Source: Fragum whitleyi (taxonomy: Eukaryota > Mollusca > Bivalvia > Cardiida > Cardiidae). Taken from it: 64,000 nucleotides of DNA. The stretch spans positions 49,782,997 through 49,846,996 of the forward strand of contig OX411551.1 of the NCBI GenBank assembly GCA_948146395.1, read 5' to 3'. How positions within the stretch are numbered: position 1 is the stretch's first letter; the number at the start of each line of letters is the position of its first letter. A program made the translations under genes and the position numbers. Of this stretch, positions 56,591 through 64,000 are shown piece after piece. The notes under the pieces were generated by a model, which made no database searches, was not told the origin of the DNA, and saw nothing but the letters and a program-made list of their open reading frames with translations.

Positions 56591-56647
56591 TTAAACTCCA
56601 CAAGTATTCTTTCCAAATTTAATGCTGTTAAGAATACATGTACCATC
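56591..56647 (-). pseudogene. Decayed relative of the Cys-rich secreted peptide
   Basis: The - strand matches the last part of the gene at 57346-57498: DGTCILNSIKFGKNTCGV then a stop. Relative to the intact gene it lacks four codons, has Ser for one Cys, and ends two residues earlier. The upstream frame is closed by a stop (TAA) shortly before, and no signal peptide remains. A pseudogene, or a terminal exon whose other exons are gone. Confidence 0.6.
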
Positions 56648-56793
56648 GTTTTACGTCTTCAAACGAAAAATCATATTTAACCCTCATCCCGTTTTGACAA
56701 TTAGATGGAAATTTAATACAATTTCGCCTAAGTTTTCCTCCAAAACAATAAAGTAGAAATCAGGGAGTATAGACCACGATCAGACTTCATATC

Positions 56794-56871
56794 TCGAGGG
56801 GTTAGTGCAAAACTATTGTAAGTGTCTACAAATATACAGGCACTTACAATAGTTTTGCTCTGATCCCTCGA
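56794..56871. repeat. Inverted duplication absent from the sister unit
   Basis: Arms of about 33 bases (TCGAGGGGTTAGTGCAAAAC.. and ..GTTTTGCTCTGATCCCTCGA) around ACAAATATACA. The corresponding place in unit 1 (about 56455-56480) has no such sequence, so it was gained in unit 2 or lost from unit 1. Confidence 0.8.
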
Positions 56872-56962
56872 TCTCGGTCTGTTCAGGATGATCGTAGTCT
56901 ATACTTCTTGTCAAAGCGCGGTGTAAAGCAGAGAATTTCCGACAACAGCATACCACACTAAC

Positions 56963-57318
56963 TGTAATAACAGTCGATATTGCTGGAGCGACCACGTCTA
57001 TTAAGCGACATTATTAAGCGACCATCATAATAAGTCCCTTCGCCGTAAGCAGAATCTCTAAAAAAGTGGACATTTTTATGAGAAATTATTTTTTATTGGA
57101 TCTAATGTTGTTAGAACCCATTAGAATCGTCTCAATGAGACGATTCTGTTGGGTTCGAACATCATAGAATTCAGTAAGACTAAGGCGAAAATCTATATAT
57201 GCGATCAAAATGACATGTCTTGTCTATCACAAAATTTTGTAATAAGCGACCATTCCCTTAAGCGACCACTTTTTGGTGGTCCCCCAAGCGGTCGCTTTAC
57301 ACAAGCTGTACTGTATAT
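56963..57318. mobile_element. AAGCGACC element with imperfect TIRs
   Basis: The left end AACAGTCGATATTGCTGGAG then CGACCAC and the right end (read inverted) TACAGTACAGCTTGTGTAAA then GCGACCGC are related over about 28 bases. The interior repeats TTAAGCGACCA. The sister unit lacks it, confirming an insertion. A hairpin at 57105-57164 (GAATCGTCTCA/TGAGACGATTC core) lies inside. The TIR style recalls Tc1/mariner-type elements (inference). Confidence 0.65.
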
Positions 57319-57345
57319 AAAACCATTAAACCAAATTAGCAAATT

Positions 57346-57498
57346 CTAAATGTAATTTCCACAAGAATTCTTCCCAAATTTAATGCAGTTAAAAATACAT
57401 GTACTATAAAGTTTACCATCGCAAGTACACAATGTCAAATGAGCAACTCGGCCCGCTGCTATAGCCACAAGAACGGATAAAATAATTAGAGTCTTCAT
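57346..57498 (-). CDS. Small Cys-rich secreted peptide
   Basis: Encodes 50 residues from the ATG at 57498. I prefer it to the in-frame ATG 15 codons upstream because it places a clean signal peptide at the start (MKTLIILSVLVAIAAG). The mature part of about 31 residues has Cys at 24, 26, 34, 38 and 46 (CxC..CxxxC..C) and several basic residues. On the - strand a TATATATAA box lies at about 57565-57573, some 70 bases before the ATG, so a compact promoter and short leader are plausible. Five cysteines is an odd number: either a dimer or an exon is missing. Size and layout resemble small antimicrobial or other secreted host peptides, but no named family is recognised. A relic lies at 56591-56647. 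Confidence 0.62.
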   Translation of the reverse strand: MKTLIILSVLVAIAAGRVAHLTLCTCDGKLYSTCIFNCIKFGKNSCGNYI

Positions 57499-57564
57499 CT
57501 CAAAGCAAACCGACAAAATTGGGGGAAACCTTTCCAAATCCAAAAGTCAAAATAGAAGAAAACT

Positions 57565-57573
57565 TATATATAG
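57565..57573 (-). promoter_or_regulatory. Possible TATA box of the Cys-rich peptide gene
   Basis: TATATATAA on the - strand, about 70 bases upstream of the ATG at 57498. A start site 25-30 bases downstream would give a leader of about 40 bases. AT-rich surroundings make chance occurrence possible. Confidence 0.4.
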
Positions 57574-57755
57574 ATACAAGATCTACAGGATTGTGCCCGG
57601 CTATGCTAAAAGGGGGCTTTTTCGAAATCTCACATAAGTATGTTGGGAACAGTCCCCGCTAGCTTAGAATTTCATGAATTGAAAGGTGCAGTTCATCACA
57701 TCGTGAAATCGGCTCTCATCCCGATCAAAATCTTTCAAAATCACTCGCTCAGTGC

Positions 57756-58192
57756 TACAGTTATTAACATCGTGAAATTGACACTCATTCCGATCAAAAT
57801 CATTCTAAACAAGTCGCTCAGCGCTCCATTCATTCATTCCTAAAACTCGCTTAAATTGATCATAAACGCTTCGAAATCACAAGAAAAACATTTCGAAATC
57901 GTTCAATAGGATTAGCAATTCATTCAAATCGATCAGATTTTCTATGATTCAATTGGATGGTGTGGATTTTAAAGTGTCATTTTGGTCCACAAAGACATAT
58001 AAACAGAAAAGAACATATTTTTTTTAAAGGGAGGTAACAAATATCGCTTATTTTGTTCCTCTTGAACATAATTAGCGATATTGGTTAACTTACCTTAATT
58101 TCACTCAAAACTCATCCGAAAACTTATTCAATTTAATTCATAAACTTTTCAAAATCATTCATCTTATCAATTTCACGATGTTCTAAACTGTA
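57756..58192 (-). mobile_element. TACAGTTAAC MITE, variant interior, full length (437 bp)
   Basis: Ends TACAGTTATTAACATCGTGA and TTCACGATGTTCTAAACTGTA. Variant interior (GATTCAATTGGATGGTGTGG) and central palindrome GGGAGGTAACAAATATCGCT..AGCGATATTGGTTAACTTACC. It is inserted in the start of another copy (57687-57755, GTGCAGTTCATCACATCGTG). Confidence 0.85.
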
Positions 58193-58470
58193 CAATCAAT
58201 CAAAACGTACTTTCACTCTAAAACCGCTCCTAAGGTGTTCAAAATCGCTTCGAAATAGTTGAAAATGAATAACATTCAAATCAAATATATCAAATTTACG
58301 TATTATTTCATTTTCTGGTGTTGATATTTAAGCATTTCATTTGTCCATGAAGACACAAGATCAGAAAATACGTAGATCAGGCTCAATATACTCATTCGAT
58401 TTCATTCTGGAGTCATTCTAAAATCAACAAACGTGATAATTTTCACGATGTTACTTACTATATGACTAAT
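58193..58470 (-). mobile_element. TACAGTTAAC MITE, degenerate variant copy
   Basis: TTTCACTCTAAAACCGCTCC, TTCATTTTCTGGTGTTGATA and the end GATAATTTTCACGATGTTAC..TATA. The central palindrome is lost. Confidence 0.55.
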
Positions 58471-58504
58471 TTTCAACTATAGACCTGAACGAAATCTTTC
58501 TTTG

Positions 58505-58700
58505 GTTAAAAATATCATGAAATGTACTGTAATTCCGATCAAAATCATTCTAAATCGCTCACTAAGGGCTCCATTCATTCAGTCTAATCACTCACCCAAA
58601 CCATTCAAAATCGCCCGAAAATCACTAGAAATAGTAAGATCAACATCTACATTCAAAATAAAAAGCGCTAGAAAAAATCTACGATTCCATGGACCTAAAT
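58505..58700 (-). mobile_element. TACAGTTAAC MITE, left part
   Basis: ATATCATGAAATGTACTGTAAT, ATCGCTCACTAAGGGCTCCA and CTAGAAAAAATCTACGATTC. Truncated before the palindrome. Confidence 0.62.
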
Positions 58701-58742
58701 GTGTGCGTGTATGGAGTTGGTGGAGACACAGAAAGGTACCCG

Positions 58743-59196
58743 TACAGTTAACAACGTCGTGAAATTGACAAGGTGAATGGTTTTGGAATGATTTAGAAAT
58801 GAATCGAATGGGTGTCTAGAGCTATTTTGGAGTGGAATTAATGGGAGGTAATCCTATATCGCAAATTTTGTTCAGGATGAACAAAATTAGCGATATCGAT
58901 TACCTCCCTTTTTTATAAAATATGCATACAAGTTCTATAAATGGTTTCATATTTCTTCATGAACCTATCAGACGCTTACAATTTGAATAATGTCAGTGAA
59001 GTTGCGATTTTTTTCGATCTTTATTTATTTTGAATGACGTTGTTGATTCTATCTTTTTCAGTGAGTTTGAAACGTTTTTGAGTGGTTTGATTGAGTGTTT
59101 GGAATGAATGAATGAATGAATGAATGGAGCGTTGAGCGAGTGATTTGGAATGGTTTTGATCGAGATGAATGTCAATTTCACGATGTTTTTAACTGC
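58743..59196 (+). mobile_element. TACAGTTAAC MITE, full length (454 bp)
   Basis: TACAGTTAACAACGTCGTGA left, TTTCACGATGTTTTTAACTGCA right. Best-preserved central palindrome (GGGAGGTAATCCTATATCGC..GCGATATCGATTACCTCCC, 58842-58908). (TGAA)n is expanded to about six units at 59103-59126. Confidence 0.92.
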
Positions 59197-59203
59197 AGAA
59201 CAT

Positions 59204-59382
59204 GTATGCATAATTCATTAAAGAGAGGAATTGAATATTGCTAACCTTGTTCATCTTGAACAAAATTAGTAATATTGCATTGCCTCACTTGAATTTCGCT
59301 TAAATCTAGATCAATGCACTCGTTCAATTTCATTCCAAAATCATCCAGCTTGTCAAATTTCCCGATGTTGTTTACCGCTCCT
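59204..59382 (-). mobile_element. TACAGTTAAC MITE, palindrome and right end only
   Basis: ATATTGCTAACCTTGTTCAT..AACAAAATTAGTAATATTGC, then AATTTCATTCCAAAATCATC and TTCCCGATGTTGTTTAC. Confidence 0.68.
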
Positions 59383-59685
59383 CGGTCAATTGGAAAATCG
59401 CACATATATTTTAAGGGTAAAGATTCTATGTTTTCGAAGATCCCCTTTTGGTATGATAAGTTTCACTTTTGTTTTATCTGAGGCGATATACTTATCTACA
59501 AATTCCTAGTTTCATTCACCTTTAACCAAATAATTTGTCACAGTTGCTAAAAGAAATCAGTGTTTCGGGCATTGTTCCGTTTAGTCACATGGCCTAGACG
59601 ATCGTATTGAAAGTAAAGTGTCCCTATTTCGATTTTGGCTGAAAACCATTTCTCGGTCGATACTAAATAGTAAAAGAACCAACCG
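59383..59685. other. Spacer, nothing recognised
   Basis: No gene or repeat signal. Confidence 0.4.
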
Positions 59686-60088
59686 TACAGTTAATAACAT
59701 CGTGAAATTGACATTCATCTCAATCAAAACCATTCTAAATCGCTGACTCAGCAATCTATTCATTCATTCCAAACACTCACTCAAACCATTCATAAACGCT
59801 CCAAACTCACTGAAAAACATATAACAACAACTTCGTTGGAAATAGAAATAACTTGGAAAATAATCGGGATTTTAGTGAATTAATTGAAATCGTAAGCATC
59901 TGATAGGTTCGTGAAGAAATAGGGAGCTTTCTAATGAACTTGTATGCATATTTTATCATCCTGAACAAAATTTGCAATACTGGATTACCCTCCCATTAAA
60001 TTCACTCAAAAGTCGCTCCACACACTCATTCAATTTTATTCCTAAATCATTCCAAAACCTTGTCAACTTCACAATGTTTTTAACTGTA
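59686..60088 (-). mobile_element. TACAGTTAAC MITE (403 bp, half palindrome)
   Basis: TACAGTTAATAACATCGTGA and TTCACAATGTTTTTAACTGTA ends. One arm of the central palindrome is missing (ATTTTATCATCCTGAACAAAATTTGC). Apart from this it closely resembles 43631-44073. Confidence 0.85.
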
Positions 60089-60324
60089 TCTCTGCAAAAA
60101 AAAAAAAAAAAAGAAGAAAAACCCAAAAACATGTGAACATAATACAAGTCACGTTGTATCCACGAATAAAAGGTTTTATGTTGCACCAAAATCCACACTC
60201 TTGATAACTATGACGAAAGAAACGTTCTTAGCGCTAAAAATATAATAGGTTGCATATTTTCCTATGATACTGAACCCTAAAGAAATATCGCACTAGACCA
60301 ACTTTATTCGTAGGGAAATAGTTT

Positions 60325-60545
60325 CAAACGCACTCGCTCAGCGTTCTAATCAATTTACTTAAAAGTTACTTATATCACTCAAAAAACGCTCCGAAATTAT
60401 TAAAAAACGCTTCAAAATTGCCCCTTTTTTTCAATATTTCAATCAAATCAATCAAATATTTACATGATTTAATTATCTGGTATTGACTTTTAAGAGTTTT
60501 ATTTTTCATAAAGACACAAAATCCCAAAAGTACGTAGATTTTACA
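60325..60545 (-). mobile_element. TACAGTTAAC MITE, variant fragment
   Basis: CACTCGCTCAGCGTTCTAAT, AAAAAACGCTCCGAAATTAT, ATCTGGTATTGACTTTTAAG and AAAGACACAAAATC. Interrupted on the right by the palindromic element. Confidence 0.55.
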
Positions 60546-60555
60546 TGTTTGAAGG

Positions 60556-60722
60556 TGATGTATAGTGAATAATGTGTTAGTGTCTAAAAATAACGATATT
60601 ATCTGGTCGATGTTGGGAGAATTTATCATGACGAGGCTCTGTCGAGTCATGACAATTTCTCACAGCCGAGACCAGAAAACATTGATATTTAAAGACACTC
60701 ACATAATATTCTCTATACACCA
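60556..60722. mobile_element. Palindromic element with GC-rich centre (copy 3)
   Basis: GTGTTAGTGTCT..TTGGGAGAATTTATCATGAC, centre GAGGCTCTGTCGAG, then GTCATGACAATTTCTCACAG..AGACACTCACATAATATTC. Outer arms TGTATAG..CTATACA make a stem of about 165 bp overall. The core resembles 2531-2683. Confidence 0.75.
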
Positions 60723-60749
60723 CTATTCTATTTATCATGCAATCATTTT

Positions 60750-60900
60750 GCAGCGCTAAGTTACACTAAATCCTTAACAATCAAAGAAAGTCATTGCACG
60801 TGTATGCAAATTGTTTCTAAAATTGTACTGACTGATATCATGTTATGTTATCAGACAGGTGATATCAGTTCAATACGGGCTTCATTGCATGATAAAAAAT
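60750..60900. repeat. Short hairpin ACTGATATCA/TGATATCAGT
   Basis: Inverted arms at 60831 and 60861 around a TGTTATGTTATCAGACAG loop. It follows a CATTGCACGTGTATGCA stretch mirrored as TTCATTGCATGA. Confidence 0.5.
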
Positions 60901-60944
60901 ATTTCCGCTTATTTAGTTCAATTGTAGGAAGAAAATCATAGATC

Positions 60945-61049
60945 TTGTTTTACCTCCCTTGATAACAACACAGACTGTCTCATTAAAATTCATTCTGAAA
61001 TCATTCCAACATAATTCACAGTGTCAATTACACTATGTTAATAATTGTA
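60945..61049 (-). mobile_element. TACAGTTAAC MITE, right-end fragment
   Basis: TTACCTCCCTTGATAAC.., TTCATTCTGAAATCATTCCA, GTGTCAATTACACTATGTTA. Confidence 0.58.
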
Positions 61050-61110
61050 CTTCGATTTTCTGATATTTGAAAGGTAACTTAACTCAAAGTTTGTATTTAA
61101 ATCTTTACAG

Positions 61111-61474
61111 ATGCAGTTAACAACATTAATCTCGATCAAAACCATTCCAAATCACTTGCTCAACGCTCCATTCATACATTGCAAACACTCACTCAAACGA
61201 TTAAAAAACGCTCCGATCTCAATGAAAAAGATAAAATCAACAACGTCATTCAAAGCTAGAAAATATCGCGATTTAAATAATTAAAATTGAAAGCTTCTGA
61301 TAGGTTTTTGAAGAATTGGGAATCTATTTATAGAACTTGTCTAGAACACAATTAGCAATATTGGATTACCTCCCTTTAATTTCACTCGAAACACGCTCCA
61401 CACACTCATTCAATTTCGTTCCGCAAACCATTCATATATATTCAGCCTGTTAATTTCACGATGTTCTTAACTTA
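61111..61474 (-). mobile_element. TACAGTTAAC MITE, slightly shortened
   Basis: GCAGTTAACAACATTAATCT left, TTTCACGATGTTCTTAACTTA right. The central palindrome is reduced to one arm (ACACAATTAGCAATATTGGA). Confidence 0.78.
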
Positions 61475-62445
61475 AGTCCGAAATAAATAAGACAAGTCTT
61501 CATAGCAGAGTGTACCTTGGAAGAAAAGGGTTTTTTGTTTCATGATAGTGAAACATGATGACGAAACATAGGCAAATATACTTAAGGACAAAATTTCTGT
61601 CCGGTTTGGTTTTGTTCAATGAAGCTTTTTTATTTGAAAGATAATGTTTTGAAAATATTGCTTAGCAATATCGGACCTATCTTCAAAACACATGGGCTGT
61701 TTTCACCGGTATTGGATCACAAACGACGATGATTCAGTCCCAACGACGTTAATGACATTTTAACTTTTTTTCAAGCTACATACAACAAAGAACAGTAAAG
61801 TTTTGCATCAGCGCTATTCTGTATTGATGGCCCAATAGGAAAACACTAAAAACGTTAGTAGAAAATCGGTTGCCTTTCAAAAACGTCATATTCATTTTAC
61901 CATACGTTTTATTTTTTGAGTGTTTGTTATAGGGTCAGGAAATGAAGACATTTTTTGCCATTTTTGGCAAAACAAAGCTCGCATTTAATTAAATATGCGT
62001 TCTTTATGAATTCTAGCATTCACGTTCTAACGACGTTAGTCAAAACAGTTGTAACAGCGTGATATTAATCCCTTTCACTTTAAAAGAAAAAAATGCGCGA
62101 TGTTATTAAGATGGATACTGAATACAAGCATACATGAGTTTTATTCATTAAATTTTGCAGTCGCTTGGATTAGACCGAGTCGTAATTAGGCAATCTAACG
62201 CGCTTTTTATGACGTCGTTTAATTCCTTGACCGTAATTGAAAGTTTTGCACAACTGCCGGAGATTGGAAGGTTTATCTCCTTCTTAACCATTATACTTGT
62301 ATTACATTCATTCATGTTTTATTTCTCATTGCTTTATTTGCATATACATGAAACCGGACAAGACTTTGGTCCTTTAGTATATATATATATAGTTAAATTT
62401 AATCAGTTTTTTTCAGGGGGATATTTCTCACCTCACGTAGCGCAT
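61475..62445. other. Spacer, nothing recognised
   Basis: The 100-codon + strand frame at 62155-62457 has a hydrophobic middle but runs into the next MITE and shows no family features; not called. Confidence 0.4.
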
Positions 62446-62449
62446 TTGA

Positions 62450-62894
62450 TACAGTAAACAACATCGTTAAATTGACAAGGTGAATGATATTTGAATGAAA
62501 TGGAATGAGTGTGGTGAGTGAGTTTGAATGAAATTAAAGTGAGGTAAAACAATATCGCTAATTTTGTTCCGGATTAACAAAAATAGCGATATGTATTACC
62601 TCCCTTTAATAACATTTGCATACACGTTCTATAAGTAAATTTCTTTTTCCTTCAAAAACCAATCAAACACTTATAATTTCAATAATGTCAATGAAATCGC
62701 GATTTTTTTTCTAGATTTATTTATTTTGGATGTAGTTGTCGTATATTTTAGTGCTTATTGAGCGTTTTTGAATGGTTTGATTGAGTGTTTTGATGAATGA
62801 ATGAATGAATGAATGAATGAATGGAGCTCTGAGTGAGTGATTTAGAATGGTTTTGATTGAGATGAATGCCAGTTTCTCGATATTGTTAATTGTA
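62450..62894 (+). mobile_element. TACAGTTAAC MITE, full length (445 bp)
   Basis: TACAGTAAACAACATCGTTA left, TCTCGATATTGTTAATTGTA right. Palindrome GTGAGGTAAAACAATATCGC..GCGATATGTATTACCTCCC. (AATG)n is expanded to about seven units at 62793-62821. Confidence 0.9.
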
Positions 62895-63012
62895 GTGCAT
62901 AAGACCCAATAATGACATAAAACAAGTTCGATGACCGACTTTGACACATTTCCTTTCCGTCATGTGTCTCAAACCAAATGGTAGAATTATCAGAAACCTT
63001 ATTGGGATACGA

Positions 63013-63346
63013 TTAAAAACATCGTAAAATTGACACTCACTCCGATCAAAATCATTCTTAAGCATTTACTCAGCGCTCCACTCATTCATTCCAAACGCTC
63101 ACCTTAATCGATCAAAAACGCTCCGAAATCATTAGGAAACATTTAAAAATAGTTCAAGATTTTCAACAATAAATTCAAATCGATCCATTATTCTTCCATT
63201 TTATTAGCTAGTGCGGAACAAAATTAGCAATTTTGAATTACCCCCTTCAATTTCACTCAAAACTCGCTCCACACACTCATCCAATTTCATTCCGAAATCA
63301 TTCCAAAATCATTCACCTGGTCAATTTCACGATGTTCTTAACTGTG
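63013..63346 (-). mobile_element. TACAGTTAAC MITE, internally deleted
   Basis: AAAAACATCGTAAAATTGAC left, TTCACGATGTTCTTAACTGT right. About 110 bases including one palindrome arm are missing (GCTAGTGCGGAACAAAATTAGC). Confidence 0.78.
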
Positions 63347-63350
63347 GCAG

Positions 63351-63470
63351 CTGAAGCCTAAGATGGGATGTAAAAGAAGTACTGATGCGAGTAATACCAA
63401 GGATCAATTATAAGGTGCTCCAGCCGCGCCATTGGACTGAAACATTGCTGGAAACAACAGTGGCTTACAT
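63351..63470 (+). mobile_element. tRNA SINE, 3' fragment
   Basis: GTACTGATGCGAGTAATACC, AAGGTGCTCCAGCC and CTGAAACATTGCTGGAA match the body of the SINE at 46258. No head. Confidence 0.58.
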
Positions 63471-63752
63471 ATAAAGGGTTAAAATGGAGGCTGACAAGAA
63501 TAAGTCAACGATATTTTTTAAATTGTAAGCCTAAAAAAAATTAACAACAATTTTCCTGTATCATATATAGTGTCGTATGGAAAAAATAACTTTCTTAGAA
63601 AGGGAAATAATTATAGACAGTGAATCGACAATTTCTTCAGGAAGAATTGTTTCCCTTACACCAGTAGAATACGTTAAACACTCCATTAGTAATTTAAAGA
63701 CCTACGGCGAATTAGATATTTTTCAGCACTGCGTTCAAGATGTCAAAACGGG

Positions 63753-63830
63753 GCAAACAGTTTTCCAATTATACCCCGCCTTGCACATGCACTTTTGTGC
63801 AAAGCGGGGTATAATTGGAAAACTGTTTGC
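63753..63830. repeat. 34-bp inverted duplication with 10-base loop
   Basis: GCAAACAGTTTTCCAATTAT.. (63753-63786) and its reverse complement (63797-63830) match at 33 of 34 positions. It lies at the end of an 86-codon frame (63577-63837) that has no recognised domain. Confidence 0.93.
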
Positions 63831-63963
63831 ACCATAGGTATTATGGTCACGCGATAACCGCGATATTGTAAATAAACACTGGATCAATCCATGTTAATGA
63901 AAACAGTGTTCATGTCAATTGGCTGTCTTTATTATACTGGAAAAACATGCAGTTGTTTATCGG

Positions 63964-64000
63964 AGTAGCGTAGTCGAGTGGATAAGGACGACAGAATTTT
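63964..64000 (+). repeat. tRNA or tRNA-SINE head, cut by the window edge
   Basis: GAGTAGCGTAGTCGAGTGGA followed by TAAGG carries an A-box of Ser/Leu-tRNA type (TAGTCGAGTGG). Only the 5' half is inside, so gene and SINE cannot be told apart; the local context favours a SINE. Confidence 0.5.

Larger units (their letters stand above)
56330..57420. repeat. Local duplication: two units, the second carrying insertions
   Basis: Unit 1 (about 56330-56690) and unit 2 (about 56690-57420) share AGAAATCAGGGAGTA, GATCAGACT, GTCTATACTT..TTGTCAAAGCGCGGTG and CATTAAACC..CAAATTCTAAAT. Unit 2 gained a hairpin at 56794-56871 and an AAGCGACC element at about 56963-57318 relative to unit 1. The 3' end of each unit holds the Cys-rich peptide coding sequence or its relic. 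Confidence 0.72.

Noticed and set aside
62155..62457. 100-codon + strand ORF with a hydrophobic stretch
   Set aside because: It ends inside a MITE terminus and has no family features. Not enough to call a membrane protein.
63577..63837. 86-codon + strand ORF near the window end
   Set aside because: Its last third is the fold-back duplication at 63753-63830, and nothing in the rest is recognisable.

Overview
The window looks like a piece of a bivalve mollusc nuclear genome (inference). It is AT-rich, has very low gene density and long repeat-filled introns, and carries tRNA-derived SINEs, CR1/L2-like and jockey/I-like LINEs, and many short non-autonomous elements built from roughly 130-160 bp tandem cores followed by a GGACGGACG-type linker and a terminal hairpin. 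That last architecture is known in bivalves as pearl/HINE (Helentron-associated) elements. The host coding content visible here (a PAN plus C-type lectin gene, a Gly/Asn/Ser-rich repeat protein and a tiny Cys-rich secreted peptide) also fits a mollusc. The species cannot be fixed from the sequence alone.

Layout. 0-4.3 kb: SINE, MITE copies, two pearl/HINE-like elements and a palindromic element. 4.29-12.75 kb: a near-identical direct duplication of about 2.3 kb; the second copy is split by a full-length LINE (8185-12018) whose 1083-residue ORF is open but has YADN in place of YADD. 13.06-17.24 kb: a run of pearl/HINE-like elements in both orientations. 17.84-29.40 kb: three exons of a secreted PAN/apple plus C-type-lectin-domain gene on the + strand, with introns of about 6.1 kb and 4.9 kb full of repeats; at least one central exon was not found. 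30-38 kb: more pearl/HINE-like elements, two of them nested between inverted ends 4.65 kb apart. 38-49 kb: dense copies of one TIR element of about 445 bp (TACAGTTAAC ends, TA target, central 65-bp palindrome), a SINE with a perfect TSD, and on the - strand a large exon (47204-48325) of a repeat protein with 28-residue units. 49-54 kb: a 5'-truncated LINE with two in-frame stops, joined to a palindromic element. 54-64 kb: an AAT microsatellite, a small Cys-rich secreted peptide gene with a decayed neighbour, and another dense group of the 445-bp TIR element.

Only three host genes are supported, and no pathway connects them. The main interest lies in the repeats: a local swarm of one MITE family with an internal palindrome, several unrelated tandem cores that share the same terminal hairpin, and a recurring class of 25-41 bp near-perfect inverted duplications that look like fold-back (template-switch) events. 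Intervals not listed were read and show nothing I can name.
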